The notes: generated by a model from the sequence alone, not told the origin. Positions 23,404-34,139 are shown, numbered from the stretch's first letter. The stretch is DNA of 64,000 nt from Aralia elata (GCA_034770075.1 CM068379.1:26101506-26165505), one strand, 5' to 3'. A program made the numbers and translations.

Positions 23404-24982
23404 TGTTGCTCGATTTCGCAATCAATAAAACACGCGCAAGTATACGCGGTCCACAAGTAATATAAGATAAGTAAAGTGTCGAACCCACGAGGAATTATGT
23501 TAAATAATTACCAAATATCAATCGCATGTAAAATCAATCCAATTTAAACAATGACAATATGGTTTGTGTTTGTTGTTGATTAAAACTAAAATAAAGGAAA
23601 TTTAGAAAACAAGGTTTTACTAACACGGATAAAGTTCAAGATAAAAAGGTCTAAGATTACAATATCCCCCAACTCTTCATTTAAACATCCTACTCTCTCT
23701 TGTTTGGTAAATTAGAACATAAGAATTGCTATCCGAGAAATCACAAGTATATATAAGCCTCTCTCGATGGTCGAATACGTATTTCCTATTGTGGTGCATA
23801 AATATATTTCTATTCTATACACAAGCAAGAATCCCATATCAAGAACAATTAATAAGACACATGTCACGTAAAGTCCCATTAACCATTCTATCAATTACCA
23901 ACTTTCACAATAGAAATCATTAAGCATGGTTCTCAAATGGATACATGTGGTATTTAGGTATATGTCTATCCTAAATACAATCAAATTATCAACCCTCAAG
24001 AATAATACATAAGACTCACATCACATAATCTCATACATTATCCATAAAGAATATCTAATTTTCACATGAATTCATAACTAGGTCTCAACTTATACTTCCT
24101 CTCTCAATTCCATATAAGTTACCAAAGTAATTACGGGCCAAGTAATTAATCCTTAATCAAAGGTTATAAACTCCAATTCACAAAATGCCTAATTACCATT
24201 CAAGAGAGAGCATTTAATTTAAACTACAAGTTGGGTTCCATTGCAATCTTAGAATGAAGAGTTTAGCTCATATTTAATCTTAATAACATCATAAACTGAT
24301 TATAGTACATGGTTTGGAATAACAAAGTAAGAATAAAGAACTACAACAAATGAAGATACACCCCTTTTGTGATGATATTCCCGAATTAGTGAGATGTAGT
24401 TCTTCTTGAGTTGCTCTTGTTTCCTATTTCGTGCTCCAAGCCTCTTTGGTTGATGAAATTCTGATAATCTTTCCTTTAGCTCCTTTGTTCTTCTTCTTTT
24501 CTCTCAACCCTAGCTTTTTCCAAGTGTGTAACCAAGCTTGAATAATCCAATACCAACTCCCTGGATGATTTTTCATCTGAATTCCCTCTCTCCTCATTTT
24601 CCCGTTCCTGAAATTCCTCCTCTAGTGCGCCACAATAGCAGAACAGACAAAGCCAGCCGCACCAGAAATCGCGCTCTCGCCCCGGCGAGAAAAACAGCCT
24701 GGGGAGCTTGCCCCGGCGAGGGCTCGCCCCGGCGAAGAAATTGGCCTTGGAGGCTCGCCCCGGCGAGGAAATCAGCCTGGGGGGCTCGCCGCGGCGAGGT
24801 TACATGTCTTGCTGAATTTACCCTTTTGCCCCTGGTCCTGCCAAAAACCACCACGATCGTCCACAACTGTTCCCTGCACAACAAAAGCATAAAAGGAGTA
24901 AATAGATACTAAAAACACCTAAGGATAGCAAAGAATTGAGTTCAAAGGATAACTAATTCGTAGGTATAAAACCCACTCATCA
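23404..24982 (-). repeat. 3' LTR of J (1579 bp)
   Basis: Left end TGTTGCTCG, right end ACTCATCA. Nearly identical to 34140-35734 but 16 bp shorter, because one palindromic module is missing. Its small ORFs are mirrored in the other LTR and have no recognisable domain. Confidence 0.93.
24668..24802. repeat. GC palindromic modules in the J 3' LTR
   Basis: About five copies of CTCGCCCCGGCGAG variants (one changed to CTTGCC, one to CTCGCCGCGGCGAG) separated by short spacers. The long ORFs on both strands here (24538-24912 and 24594-24890) arise because the modules lack stop codons. Confidence 0.85.
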
Positions 24983-25023
24983 AATACCCCCAAACTTAAA
25001 ACTTTGTTTGTCCTCAAGCAAAA
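24983..25023 (-). promoter_or_regulatory. Polypurine tract region of J
   Basis: On the minus strand GCTTGAGGACAAAC...AAGTTTGGGGGTATT runs directly into the 3' LTR (TGATGAGTGGG). This is the standard Athila plus-strand primer region. Two more AAGTTTGGGGG motifs lie farther upstream. Confidence 0.85.
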
Positions 25024-26249
25024 ACAACGGAGATGAAAATACACACTGCAACTAATTAAATGAATGCAAATGCATGAACTATAAGCCTAAAGCAGCCAAG
25101 ATAAGGAAATCAAGCCTCAACAATCAGAAACAAATAAACAACAACATCACAACTGTAGGACTATCAGAAATGAGACACGCACCAAATTTTGCCAAATGAT
25201 TAACCCTTATGTGTGTGTGTGGTCAGAAAGACAGAGTACGCAATGATCACAATTCGATCTAAGAACTATAGTGCTCAAGATAAGATAACATAGTCGAGTA
25301 CCACTACTAGTATCTCACATACTCACTAGCTTTTATTTCACACTCTATTAACTATATTCTATCACAATCACCGAGTGCGTTTTACGCTCCATCTCGATGA
25401 TAGTTTTATTTACATCTAGATCTGTGCAATGTCTATCTTTATTAGGCTCTTCAATGTCACCCATGTAGCAAACTTTCCACCGATGACTCCCAAACCAGAT
25501 GGTCTTAGGGCACCAAGTGTAGAACACTCCAAAGGGTTTACTTGTTCGAATGACACCGGCCACAAAGATAAAACAGTCTAGATTTGCTCATATCTGTCTA
25601 TATTTCATTTTTCAATTATCACCAGCATCAAGACAGACATCGAAGCATTAAATAAGCATAGAAATAATTTTTTTTTTTTTTTTTTTTTAAACTATCCTAT
25701 CTTTTAATGAGCAATAACAGTTTCAAAGACTTGAACATACAATCTCACGTACTCATCAACACTGATATGTGCATTAGTAACTCAAAGGGTTAAAAATTTA
25801 AGAAAATTAGGTACGAGCTAACATTTCTAATATAGCAATTCGAATCCAAAGTGTTGAATATCTTAAAGACAATTTATCACCATGTCATCATCGGCTCTCC
25901 TTAAGTGCGCTGCTCAAGAGCTTTCTAAATGCAAATTTTTTTTTTTTTTTTTTTTTTTTTGAATGAAGAACAAAGCAGATGATGAATATGTACAATGAAT
26001 ATCACACAAATGACAAGAACAGAACTAATCATTAAAAGCAAGAAAAGTCATTTTGATGATATTATAAATACTTAATTATAACATAAGTTTGAAACATACT
26101 ACGTGGATGCAAAACTACAGCTAAATGCAACATACTAAAATACTATAACTTCAAACTAAAAACTCTAAGACACCCCCAAACTTGGAAATGACAATGTCCT
26201 CATTGCAGAAAAGATAAAGACATGAAAAACTGAGGACTTCCCTATGATA
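25024..26249. other. 3' untranslated region of J
   Basis: Mostly non-coding, with two poly(A/T) runs (about 25666-25688 and 25937-25960). A short minus-strand frame at 25563-25348 (KPFGVFYTWCPKTIWFGSHR) has an oddly protein-like composition, but I recognise no family and the start is not an ATG. A second polypurine-like motif (CCAAGTTTGGGGGTGTC) lies at about 26170-26187, just after the env-position ORF. Confidence 0.55.
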
Positions 26250-27428
26250 TCACTCGGCGGGGTGATCGTCTGTCTCCTCGACGTCAGAATCTAATGGTGG
26301 GAAAGGCGGCAGCGGTGTAGGCACGGGGAAAGGAAGTGGAGGTGCACTCGGGTACTGTGCTGCTAGAACCGCGCTGAAACTAGTGGTGAAGTTCCACATG
26401 TGCTCCTGCCTTTCTGCAATGCGCTGATTCTGCCTCTTTAGCCTCCTCTCTAGCTTCTTAGCTCGACTGTCAATAAGTAACTGGAGGCTGCGGATTTGAG
26501 TGCTGAATTTTTCCTTAGGCCGTGATGAACCGGCAGGCAGCTGAGTATCCTCCTCCTCCTCCTCTTCGGAAGTAGCCTCAATAATAAAGCCTCGGCCACG
26601 AGGATGCGACTCGGCTCCATCCCAAACCTTATACCTCGCAATCAGCCTGTGGTCGAGAAGCTGTGATGGCTGCTGTGTTACCTCATCATCTCGCCACTGC
26701 ACCCCCGCCTGTCTGCACAGTCCACAAATGAGGGAGGGGTGAGGTAGTCCGCCCTGAACATTACCCCTCAGAAGCCGGCGGATACTACCCTCGATGATGT
26801 TCCCTACATCAATCGAGAAATCCATAACAATCGCGTATAGTAACGCTGCCTTCTCCTTCGAAACATCGCTCACGTGCAGGGAAGGCATGAGCTTGGCACT
26901 CAGGAAGGCGTACCAAATCTTTCCATACAGGCTGAGGTCCTTGCTGGGGAAGAGAGAAGCACCTCTATCTCGCCTAGTGATCCATGTGGTACCAGGTTTG
27001 CACAACTCAGTTACAATCTTGTCAAAATCAGGCTGCGAGCGAATGAACTCTGTGTACTGGCATAATGCAGGAGGCACCAAGTTGTAGTAGTGATTAATTG
27101 CCTGTGCGCTGAACGGTACCCTCATCCCCCTGACTATGGCCTCAAAAGGCTGCCTGTCCTGAGCGTTGGCATAGAACTCCTGTACTACAGGAACCACTGC
27201 TGGGTCGGGGTGGTGGGTGAAAGTGTCCCACACCCTCTCATCAATTTGCTCCCAAATCTCTCCATCAACCCCTTTCTCCGGCCTGAGTCCTCGCTCGGGA
27301 GTTAGAGCTTTACCCGTGATGAAGTCATCAAATCTGTCTGCCGCCTCGGCACTAATAAATTTACTGTGGTCATATTGCCTGGGTGGTGCGGAGGAGGCTC
27401 CCTCTGTACGAGATCTCTTAGGAGGCAT
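26250..27428 (-). CDS. Env-position ORF of J (plant transposon protein domain), 392 aa
   Basis: I chose the ATG at 27428 (MPPKRSRTEGAS); the frame stays open upstream but without such a typical start. It begins with a basic N-terminus. A globular part of about 170 residues contains FYANAQDR, VRGMRVPFSAQAINHYY and ITRRDRGASLFP, as in the 'putative plant transposon protein' family that occupies the env slot of Athila elements. A Glu-rich and a basic coiled-coil-like stretch (KKLERRLKRQNQRIAERQEH) follow, then a Pro-rich, acidic C-terminus. I see no signal peptide or transmembrane segment in this part, so an envelope function is not supported. The frame is intact. Function unknown. Confidence 0.8.
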   Translation of the reverse strand: MPPKRSRTEGASSAPPRQYDHSKFISAEAADRFDDFITGKALTPERGLRPEKGVDGEIWEQIDERVWDTFTHHPDPAVVPVVQEFYANAQDRQPFEAIVRGMRVPFSAQAINHYYNLVPPALCQYTEFIRSQPDFDKIVTELCKPGTTWITRRDRGASLFPSKDLSLYGKIWYAFLSAKLMPSLHVSDVSKEKAALLYAIVMDFSIDVGNIIEGSIRRLLRGNVQGGLPHPSLICGLCRQAGVQWRDDEVTQQPSQLLDHRLIARYKVWDGAESHPRGRGFIIEATSEEEEEEDTQLPAGSSRPKEKFSTQIRSLQLLIDSRAKKLERRLKRQNQRIAERQEHMWNFTTSFSAVLAAQYPSAPPLPFPVPTPLPPFPPLDSDVEETDDHPAE

Positions 27429-28649
27429 GGTAGCAACAAAGCAGAAATTCTTATTCAAAACAGTCCCAAACCTTACTGATATCAAATCACTGCAATACAG
27501 AATTTCCCCCAAACTTGAATTTTTCACAAACCCACAATTTCCTGCAAGAATTCTCAAAATACACAGCACTATATCCCCAATCCAGCAGTTAAACCAATAC
27601 AACCACAACTGGGTACCCAAAATCAACTAAAGCAAACTATGCAGAAAACTGACAGTTCAAGGTATGAACACCGACAATCCCAACTTAGAATTCACAGAAA
27701 CCAATTCCAACTACTGATTACCCAGATGCAAACTCAACAATAATTAACAACCAATTACGCGAAAACAGTAGAAAATCAGTTTACCCCTTTTATACCTGGC
27801 CTCTGATCGTTGGTGGTTGTGAAGAAGGAGCAAGTGCCTGCTTGAATTCCCAAAATTGCAGCCTGAATCCTCACAGAGATGTTATGAGACCGAATCCTAG
27901 CCCCAATTCTTCCAGCTAATTGACCTAATTCGAATGGTGTTGATTAGGGTGACTGTAATGGTGGAATTGGTTGAAAACCCAAATTGGAAGTGGATTTCGT
28001 GTGAAAAAGGGTTGCTCAATCCTTAGGTTAGTTGAAATCGAGAGTGGGATGAGGCTAGGGTTGGATTTCGAGTGCTTGGGTCGTTTTGGGGGAGGAGTAT
28101 CAGGTTGCAGAAGAATGGGAGTGAAGGAGAATGGAGCAGGTTCGAACGGGAGGGAGTTTTTAGGTTCTGCAATTCCGTGTCTCTCGCCGGGGCGAGAGTT
28201 TACCTTATGTTTTTCTCGCCGGGGCGAGCTCTCGCCGGGGCGAGCTCTCGCCGGGGCGAGCTCTCGCCGGGGCGAGCTCTCGCCGAGGCGAGAGATTTCA
28301 AGTATAAAAACCTCGCCGCGGCGAGCCCCCCTGCTGAAGCAAAAATTTGATTTTTGAAAATTTCATCCAGGGACCATGCCTAATATCAATTCCCTGTATC
28401 CCTGCAACCTACAAAACATACATTAGAAACAATGGGCCAAAAATGACCCTCAAAAGTGACTCGGTGCTAAAAATCCAAAACTAACACACAATATACTAAA
28501 TATGAAAAATTTAAAAACTAACTAATCATGGAAAATGCAATAATTACGACACACAACTGAATCATAAAAGGATACGGAAGATGGTGGGTTGCCTCCCACC
28601 GAGCGCTTGGTTTTGAGTCCTCGGCCCGACTTTTCATCAATTTTCAAAG
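27429..28649. other. Spacer between pol and the env-position ORF in J
   Basis: No coding domain. It contains a third polypurine-like AAGTTTGGGGG (minus strand, about 27505-27518) and the GC module array at 28183-28325. Subgenomic expression of the downstream ORF would have to be set up here, but I see no decisive promoter or splice site. Confidence 0.5.
28183..28325. repeat. GC palindromic module array in J internal region
   Basis: CTCGCCGGGGCGAG followed by CT repeats in an exact 16-bp register at about 28215, 28231, 28247, 28263 and 28279. There are outliers at 28183 and 28312. This is the tightest array in the window. The same palindrome in the LTRs of J and of the chromoviruses shows that the module is not tied to one element. 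Confidence 0.92.
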
Positions 28650-30590
28650 TTAATCGGCTAAAGTTATCGAGGTCTTTTGGCGAGCGAAGCCGCCACCCCA
28701 ATAATGCTTAAGGCGTTGCCCGTTGACTTTGAACGTCACTTCCGGATTATCACCATAGACTTCAACAGCTCCGTGTGGGAATGCGTGCTTGACAGTGAAA
28801 GGACCCGACCAACGTGATTTGAGCGTTCCGGGAAAAAGCCTCAATCTAGAGTTATACAGCAATACCGCTTGGCCAGGCTCGAATTTTCTGTCAACAATCT
28901 TCTTATCATGCCACCTCTTTACCTTTTCCTTATACAATTTTGCATTTTCATAAGCTTGCAGTCGGAACTCATCAAGTTCATTGAGCTGAAGAAGCCTTTT
29001 CTCACCTGCAGCTGTGAGGTCAAAATTCAACTTTCTAATGGCCCAAAACGCCTTGTGCTCAAGCTCAACCGGAAGATGGCATGCCTTGCCATAAACAAGC
29101 TGGTATGGTGACATACCAATGGGTGTTTTAAAAGCCGTTCTGTACGCCCACAGTGCATCATCCAGCTTTGTTGCCCAATCTTTTCTTGTGGGGTTGACGA
29201 TCTTTTCCAGGATTTTCTTCACTTCTCTGTTGGAAACCTCCGCTTGTCCATTGGTCTGGGGGTGATAAGCAGTAGCAATTCTATGAGTGACCCCATATTT
29301 TCCCAAAAGGGCAGCAAAATGTTTATTGCAGAAGTGACTCCCTTCATCACTAATCATAGCCCTCGGAGTAGTACCGAATCTCGTGAAGATATTCTTTTGA
29401 AGGAATTTCAGCACCACCTTGGAATCATTAGTGGGAAATGCGGCTGCCTCCACCCATTTAGATACATAATCTACTGCCAAGAGAATGTATAGATTGTTGA
29501 GAGAGGGTGGGAATGGCCCCATAAAGTCTATACCCCAAACATCAAAGACTTCAACCTCCAGGATCATGTTTAAAGGCATTTCGTGCCTTTTGGAAATGTT
29601 CCCCATCCGTTGACATCTATCACATTTTAGCACAAACTGATGAGCATCCTTGAACAAAGTTGGCCAAAAGAACCCTGCTTGCAACACATTAGTGGCTGTT
29701 TTCTCACCTCCGTAGTGTCCTCCATATAACGAATCATGACAGTGATGGAGAATGCTCTCGACTTCGCTCTGTGGAACACACCTTCGAATCATTTGGTCCA
29801 CACAATGCTTGAACAAATATGGCTCATCCCACATATACCTATTAACGTCATGAAGAAACTTTTTCTTTTGCTGCCACGATAAGTCCGGTGGGAGTGTGTT
29901 ACTAACCAAGTAGTTAGCAAAATCAGCATACCAAGGTATTTCGCCTTGAACCACAAACAGCTGTTCATCCGGGAAAGATTCATTTATTAGAACTTTGTCT
30001 TCCTTATCAAGACCCGGATTCTCCAATCTAGATAGATGGTCGGCTACTTGGTTTTCAGTTCCCTTTCTGTCCCTAATCTCCAAGTCAAACTCCTGCAGCA
30101 ATAAGATCCATCTAATCAATCTCGGTTTAGCATCTTTCTTTGCAATTAGATACCGAATAGCTGAATGATCCGTGAATACTACCACCCTTGTTCTAATCAA
30201 GTAAGATCGAAACTTGTCAAATGCATAAACTACTGCAAGCAACTCCTTCTCAGTAGTGGTGTAATTGAGCTGTGCATCAGTTAAAGTTTTGCTGGCGTAG
30301 TAAATAGCATGAAAAACCTTCTCCTTGCGCTGTCCCAAAACAGCCCCAACCGCATAATCACTGGCGTCACACATCAATTCGAAGGGTTTTGACCAATCCG
30401 GAGCAATGATCACTGGTGCAGTGGTTAATTTCTTCTTTAGAAGCTCGAAAGCGATCACGCACTCCTCATCAAACTTGAATGGCACATCTTTCTCTAGTAG
30501 ACTGCATAAAGGCTTAGTGATCTTAGAAAAGTCCCTAATGAATCTTCGGTAAAACCCCGCATGTCCCAGAAAACTACGAATGCCCTTCAC
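28650..30590 (-). CDS. J pol, downstream part: RNase H and integrase (646 aa)
   Basis: Starts within the RT-RNase H connection (RSFLGHAGFYRRFIRDFSKI). RNase H follows with FELMCDASDYAVGAVLGQ and TEKELLAV, then the integrase zinc region with the paired His and CDRCQRMG, then the catalytic core: WGIDFMGPF, SDEGSHF and YHPQTNGQAEVSNREVK hold the D, D and E regions. The C-terminal part contains SRWSGPFTVKHAF, typical of Athila. The frame is open to its natural stop. It is separated from the upstream ORF by a one-base frameshift near 30620-30630, so this part has no start of its own. Confidence 0.93.
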   Translation of the reverse strand: MKGIRSFLGHAGFYRRFIRDFSKITKPLCSLLEKDVPFKFDEECVIAFELLKKKLTTAPVIIAPDWSKPFELMCDASDYAVGAVLGQRKEKVFHAIYYASKTLTDAQLNYTTTEKELLAVVYAFDKFRSYLIRTRVVVFTDHSAIRYLIAKKDAKPRLIRWILLLQEFDLEIRDRKGTENQVADHLSRLENPGLDKEDKVLINESFPDEQLFVVQGEIPWYADFANYLVSNTLPPDLSWQQKKKFLHDVNRYMWDEPYLFKHCVDQMIRRCVPQSEVESILHHCHDSLYGGHYGGEKTATNVLQAGFFWPTLFKDAHQFVLKCDRCQRMGNISKRHEMPLNMILEVEVFDVWGIDFMGPFPPSLNNLYILLAVDYVSKWVEAAAFPTNDSKVVLKFLQKNIFTRFGTTPRAMISDEGSHFCNKHFAALLGKYGVTHRIATAYHPQTNGQAEVSNREVKKILEKIVNPTRKDWATKLDDALWAYRTAFKTPIGMSPYQLVYGKACHLPVELEHKAFWAIRKLNFDLTAAGEKRLLQLNELDEFRLQAYENAKLYKEKVKRWHDKKIVDRKFEPGQAVLLYNSRLRLFPGTLKSRWSGPFTVKHAFPHGAVEVYGDNPEVTFKVNGQRLKHYWGGGFARQKTSITLAD

Positions 30591-30621
30591 TGAGGTTGGT
30601 GGAGGTAAATTTTCAATTGTT

Positions 30622-33600
30622 TCAAGTTTTTGCTCTATCTACCTCAAGACCCTTTGATGACACTTTATGCCCCAGTATTATCCCCTCTTGCACCATGAAG
30701 TGGCATTTTTCCCAGTTGAGCACTAGATTAGTTTCCACACATCTCTTCAGTATTAGAACTAGATTTTCCAAGCAGTTGTCAAATGAATCACCAAACACTG
30801 AGAAGTCATCCATGAAAACTTCCACATTGCGTTCTACCAAATCTGAGAAAATAGCCATCATGCACCTTTGAAAAGTGGCGGGTGCATTACACAATCCAAA
30901 TGAGACCCTTCTGAAAGCAAAAGTACCAAATGGGCATGTGAAGGTAGTCTTTTCTTGATCTTCTGGAGCAATAGCAATCTGATTATATCCCGAATATCCA
31001 TCCAACAAGCAATAGTACTCATGTCCAGCTAGTCTATCCAACATTTGATCAATGAAGGGTAATGGGAAGTGATCCTTTCGAGTTGCTTTGTTAAGCCTCC
31101 TGTAATCCATGCACACCCTCCAACCAGTTACTGTTCTTGTTGGAATCAATTCATTATTCTCATTGGCTACAACTGTCATGCCTCCTTTCTTGGGTACACA
31201 CTGAACTGGGCTCACCCATGCACTGTCAGAAATAGGATAAATTATTCCAGCATCTAACCATTTCAAAATCTCTTTCTCTACCACTTCTTTCATGATTGGG
31301 TTGAGCCTCCTTTGATGTTCCACAGTTGGCTTACTATCATCTTCCATCAAGATTTTGTGCATACAATAAGATGGGCTTATTCCCTTGATGTCGGTGATGG
31401 TCCATCCAATAGCAGATTTGTACTCCCTAAGAACCCGCAACAGCTTGCTTTCCTGAAACTCGTTAAGCACAGATGCAATAATAACAGGTAAAGTAGCTGA
31501 ATCACCTAAATATGCATACCTGAGATGGTTAGGCAAGGGCTTTAGCTCAAGTGATGGAGGTGTCTCAAGGGATGGTTTCAACCGATCTGTAGCATTCTCA
31601 GCATGTTCAAGAGATTCAAACGGAATTTGAAACTTGCTCCCCCGTGGCACTGTATCTAAAATCTGTAGATATTTAACCAAATCTGGATCTTCTATGTCAA
31701 ATTCTCCCAGAAGTGCAGTTTCTAATGGATCATTGTTTAATACATTCAAAAACTCGTCATTCACAGCTTGCTCGATAACATCCACATGAAAACATTCTTC
31801 CTCATCCGAAGGGAATTTCATGGCCTTAAATACATTGAAGGTCACTTCTTGATCCTGAACCCTCATAGTGAGCTCTCCCTTTTGCACATCGATTAAAGTT
31901 CTTCCAGTGGCTAAAAATGGTCTCCCCAGAATAATAGGAATGTTTTTATCTTCCTCATAATCTAAGATGATAAAATCAGCCGGGAAGATGAATTTATCCA
32001 CCTTGACAAGAATGTCTTCAACAATTCCCCTTGGGTATGTAACCGACCTATCGGCAAGCTGAAGAGAAATGTTTGTAGGCTTTGGTGCAGGCAATCCCAA
32101 CTGAGTATACACGGATAATGGCATGAGATTAATACTAGCACCCAGGTCACACAAACATTTGTTGAAAGAAAGGCTACCAATAGTACACGGTATAGTGAAG
32201 CTGCCTGGATCTTTCAACTTGGGAGGTAGCTTTCTTTGCAGCACGGCACTACATTCTTCTGTCAAAGCCACTGTCTCAAAGTCATTTAGTCTTTTCTTCC
32301 TAGATAGGATTCCTTTCATAAATTTGGCATAGCTAGGCATCTGTTCTAGGGCCTCTGCAAAAGGAATATTAATTTGTAGCTTCTTGAAGACCTCCAGGAA
32401 TTTGGCAAACTGTTTATCCAACTTTTGCTTCTGCAATCTCTGAGGGAAAGGTACTGGTGGATACACTTTTGGAGTAGGCTCAACACTAGGTTTATCTGTG
32501 GTATCTTTCTGCCCTGACTCAGGTGGTACACTGCTGTCCATTTCCTTAGAAAAATCAGCATTAGTCAAGTCCGAAGGAGAGCTTGAGTGGGCTGCCCCCT
32601 TTTGCAATTCGGGCTCCTGTAAGGTTTGTTTACCACTTCTGAGAGTTACTGCCTGACATTCCTCTTTCCCATCTCTTCTTGGATTAGTCTCTGTGTTACT
32701 AGGAAGAGATCCCTGAGGTCTATTTGACATGGAACTAGCCATCTGCCCAATTTGATTTTCCAAAGCCTTAAGTGCTGCTGCTTGGTTTTTAATCAAGATA
32801 TCTTGGTTAGCCATGTGTTTCAATATCAACTCCTCAAAATCTAATTTTCTCTCTGGTTGTGGTTGTGAGGGTTGAGCTGTATGATGTTGTTGAGGCTGAT
32901 TTTGGAACCCTGGTGGATGATGTGGCTTAGGAGCTTGCTGAAAATTTTGATTGTTGCTCCATGAAAAGTTAGGATGGTTCCTATTTCCAGCATTGTAAGT
33001 GTTTTGGTACTGATTTGGCGGTCTCTGGTAGCTACTTACAAACTGAACTGCCTCGTGGTCAAATGGACATTGGTCATTGGCATGTGTTCCTGCACAAACT
33101 TCACAAACAACAGCCACCTGCTGCACTTTTGAATCAGTCAAGGAATCAAGTTTCTTTGACATTGCTGCCATTTGAGCTGCTAAGGCTGTTGTGTTTGTGA
33201 TGGCATCCACCTCTAATAATCTGGCTACCTTTGGTTGACTCATTCTAGAAGTTGGCCACTGGTAGTTATTTGCAGTCATGACCTCCAATAACTCAATTGC
33301 TTCCCCATAATTCTTAGCCATGAGAGATCCCCCAGCTGCTGCATCTATACAAGACCGATTGTGAGATCCCAATCCGCTGTAGAAGGTATTCAATTGCATC
33401 CATGGGAGGAATCCATGATGCGGGCATCTTCGAAGCAAATCTTTAAATCTTTCCCATGCCTCATACAATGACTCCCCATGATGTTGCTCAAAGGTTGCAA
33501 TTTCATTTCTCAATCTAGCAGACTTTGCAGGAGGGAAGAACTTTGCCAAAAATTTATGTGCTAAGTCTGACCATGTAGTGATGGACCCCGGTGGCAATGA

Positions 33601-34017
33601 GTGAAGCCAACTCTTAGCTTTGTCTCTCAAAGTGAACGGGAAAAGTCTAAGTCTCAAAGCATCATCCGTTACCCCAACAAATTTGAAAGTATCACATATC
33701 TCAATAAAACTCAACAAATGCTCATTAGGGTTGTCATTGGGCAAACCCCCAAACTGTAACGAATTTTGCACCATTTGTATTGTTCCCGGTCTAATTTCAA
33801 AGGCAGTTGCAGTTATTGCCGGTCTTATGATACTAGACTGTAGATCACTAATCTGCGGCGTTACATAGTCTTTCAATGCTTTTTGTTCCTCTGCCGCCAT
33901 GGTTTCTTGATTGTTAGAATCCCTGATTCTTTCTCTTCTTAGTCTTCGGGTATTTCTCTCGATCTCGGGATCGTAAGGAAATAACTCAAGACTTTGTGAT
34001 CGGCGCATACAAATCAA
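30622..34017 (-). CDS. J gag-protease-reverse transcriptase ORF (1131 aa)
   Basis: Starts about 100 bp after the primer-binding site. The first plausible Met is at 34017, and a second (MRRSQSLELF, preceding the conserved PYDPEIER) is a few codons on. Domains: capsid (about residues 70-260, AKSWLHSLPPGSITTWSDL and YEAWERFKDLLRRCP); a single zinc knuckle CEVCAGTHANDQC; a Gln/Pro-rich linker; protease with CDLGASINLMP, where Leu replaces the usual Ser/Thr of DSGA, as in other Athila elements; and reverse transcriptase with the catalytic VFMDDF near 30810. The frame then ends prematurely after GLEVDRAKT through a one-base frameshift. Confidence 0.93.
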   Translation of the reverse strand: MICMRRSQSLELFPYDPEIERNTRRLRRERIRDSNNQETMAAEEQKALKDYVTPQISDLQSSIIRPAITATAFEIRPGTIQMVQNSLQFGGLPNDNPNEHLLSFIEICDTFKFVGVTDDALRLRLFPFTLRDKAKSWLHSLPPGSITTWSDLAHKFLAKFFPPAKSARLRNEIATFEQHHGESLYEAWERFKDLLRRCPHHGFLPWMQLNTFYSGLGSHNRSCIDAAAGGSLMAKNYGEAIELLEVMTANNYQWPTSRMSQPKVARLLEVDAITNTTALAAQMAAMSKKLDSLTDSKVQQVAVVCEVCAGTHANDQCPFDHEAVQFVSSYQRPPNQYQNTYNAGNRNHPNFSWSNNQNFQQAPKPHHPPGFQNQPQQHHTAQPSQPQPERKLDFEELILKHMANQDILIKNQAAALKALENQIGQMASSMSNRPQGSLPSNTETNPRRDGKEECQAVTLRSGKQTLQEPELQKGAAHSSSPSDLTNADFSKEMDSSVPPESGQKDTTDKPSVEPTPKVYPPVPFPQRLQKQKLDKQFAKFLEVFKKLQINIPFAEALEQMPSYAKFMKGILSRKKRLNDFETVALTEECSAVLQRKLPPKLKDPGSFTIPCTIGSLSFNKCLCDLGASINLMPLSVYTQLGLPAPKPTNISLQLADRSVTYPRGIVEDILVKVDKFIFPADFIILDYEEDKNIPIILGRPFLATGRTLIDVQKGELTMRVQDQEVTFNVFKAMKFPSDEEECFHVDVIEQAVNDEFLNVLNNDPLETALLGEFDIEDPDLVKYLQILDTVPRGSKFQIPFESLEHAENATDRLKPSLETPPSLELKPLPNHLRYAYLGDSATLPVIIASVLNEFQESKLLRVLREYKSAIGWTITDIKGISPSYCMHKILMEDDSKPTVEHQRRLNPIMKEVVEKEILKWLDAGIIYPISDSAWVSPVQCVPKKGGMTVVANENNELIPTRTVTGWRVCMDYRRLNKATRKDHFPLPFIDQMLDRLAGHEYYCLLDGYSGYNQIAIAPEDQEKTTFTCPFGTFAFRRVSFGLCNAPATFQRCMMAIFSDLVERNVEVFMDDFSVFGDSFDNCLENLVLILKRCVETNLVLNWEKCHFMVQEGIILGHKVSSKGLEVDRAKT

Positions 34018-34115
34018 GGGTACCTACAAAATCAAGTAAAACAAAAATTAAAAACAAGTCTAATTTAAGATCAATTCAACTATAATCAATATTGGTAAAA
34101 TTATTGTAAAATAAC

Positions 34116-34133
34116 TCCCCGGCAACGGCGCCA
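34116..34133 (-). promoter_or_regulatory. Primer-binding site of J
   Basis: TGGCGCCGTTGCCGGGGA on the minus strand, 6 bases after the LTR end. This is the classic Athila primer-binding site, complementary to the 3' end of a tRNA (tRNA-Asp in most descriptions). Confidence 0.9.
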
Positions 34134-34139
34134 AAAACT

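Noticed and set aside
23712..23923. Short ORFs duplicated at 34448-34659
   Set aside because: They lie in the two LTRs of J and are identical only because the LTRs are. No domain or start context.
25348..25563. Minus-strand ORF with FGVFYTWCPKTIWFGSHRW
   Set aside because: Not called as a gene: no ATG start, no known domain and a position in the J 3' untranslated region. Mentioned there as a possible remnant.
26794..27305. Plus-strand ORFs over the env-position ORF
   Set aside because: Antisense shadows of the 392-aa ORF.
28183..28325. CRISPR-like array (palindromic repeat with regular spacing)
   Set aside because: The units are contiguous or have similar, not unique, spacers, sit inside plant retrotransposons, and have no cas genes nearby.
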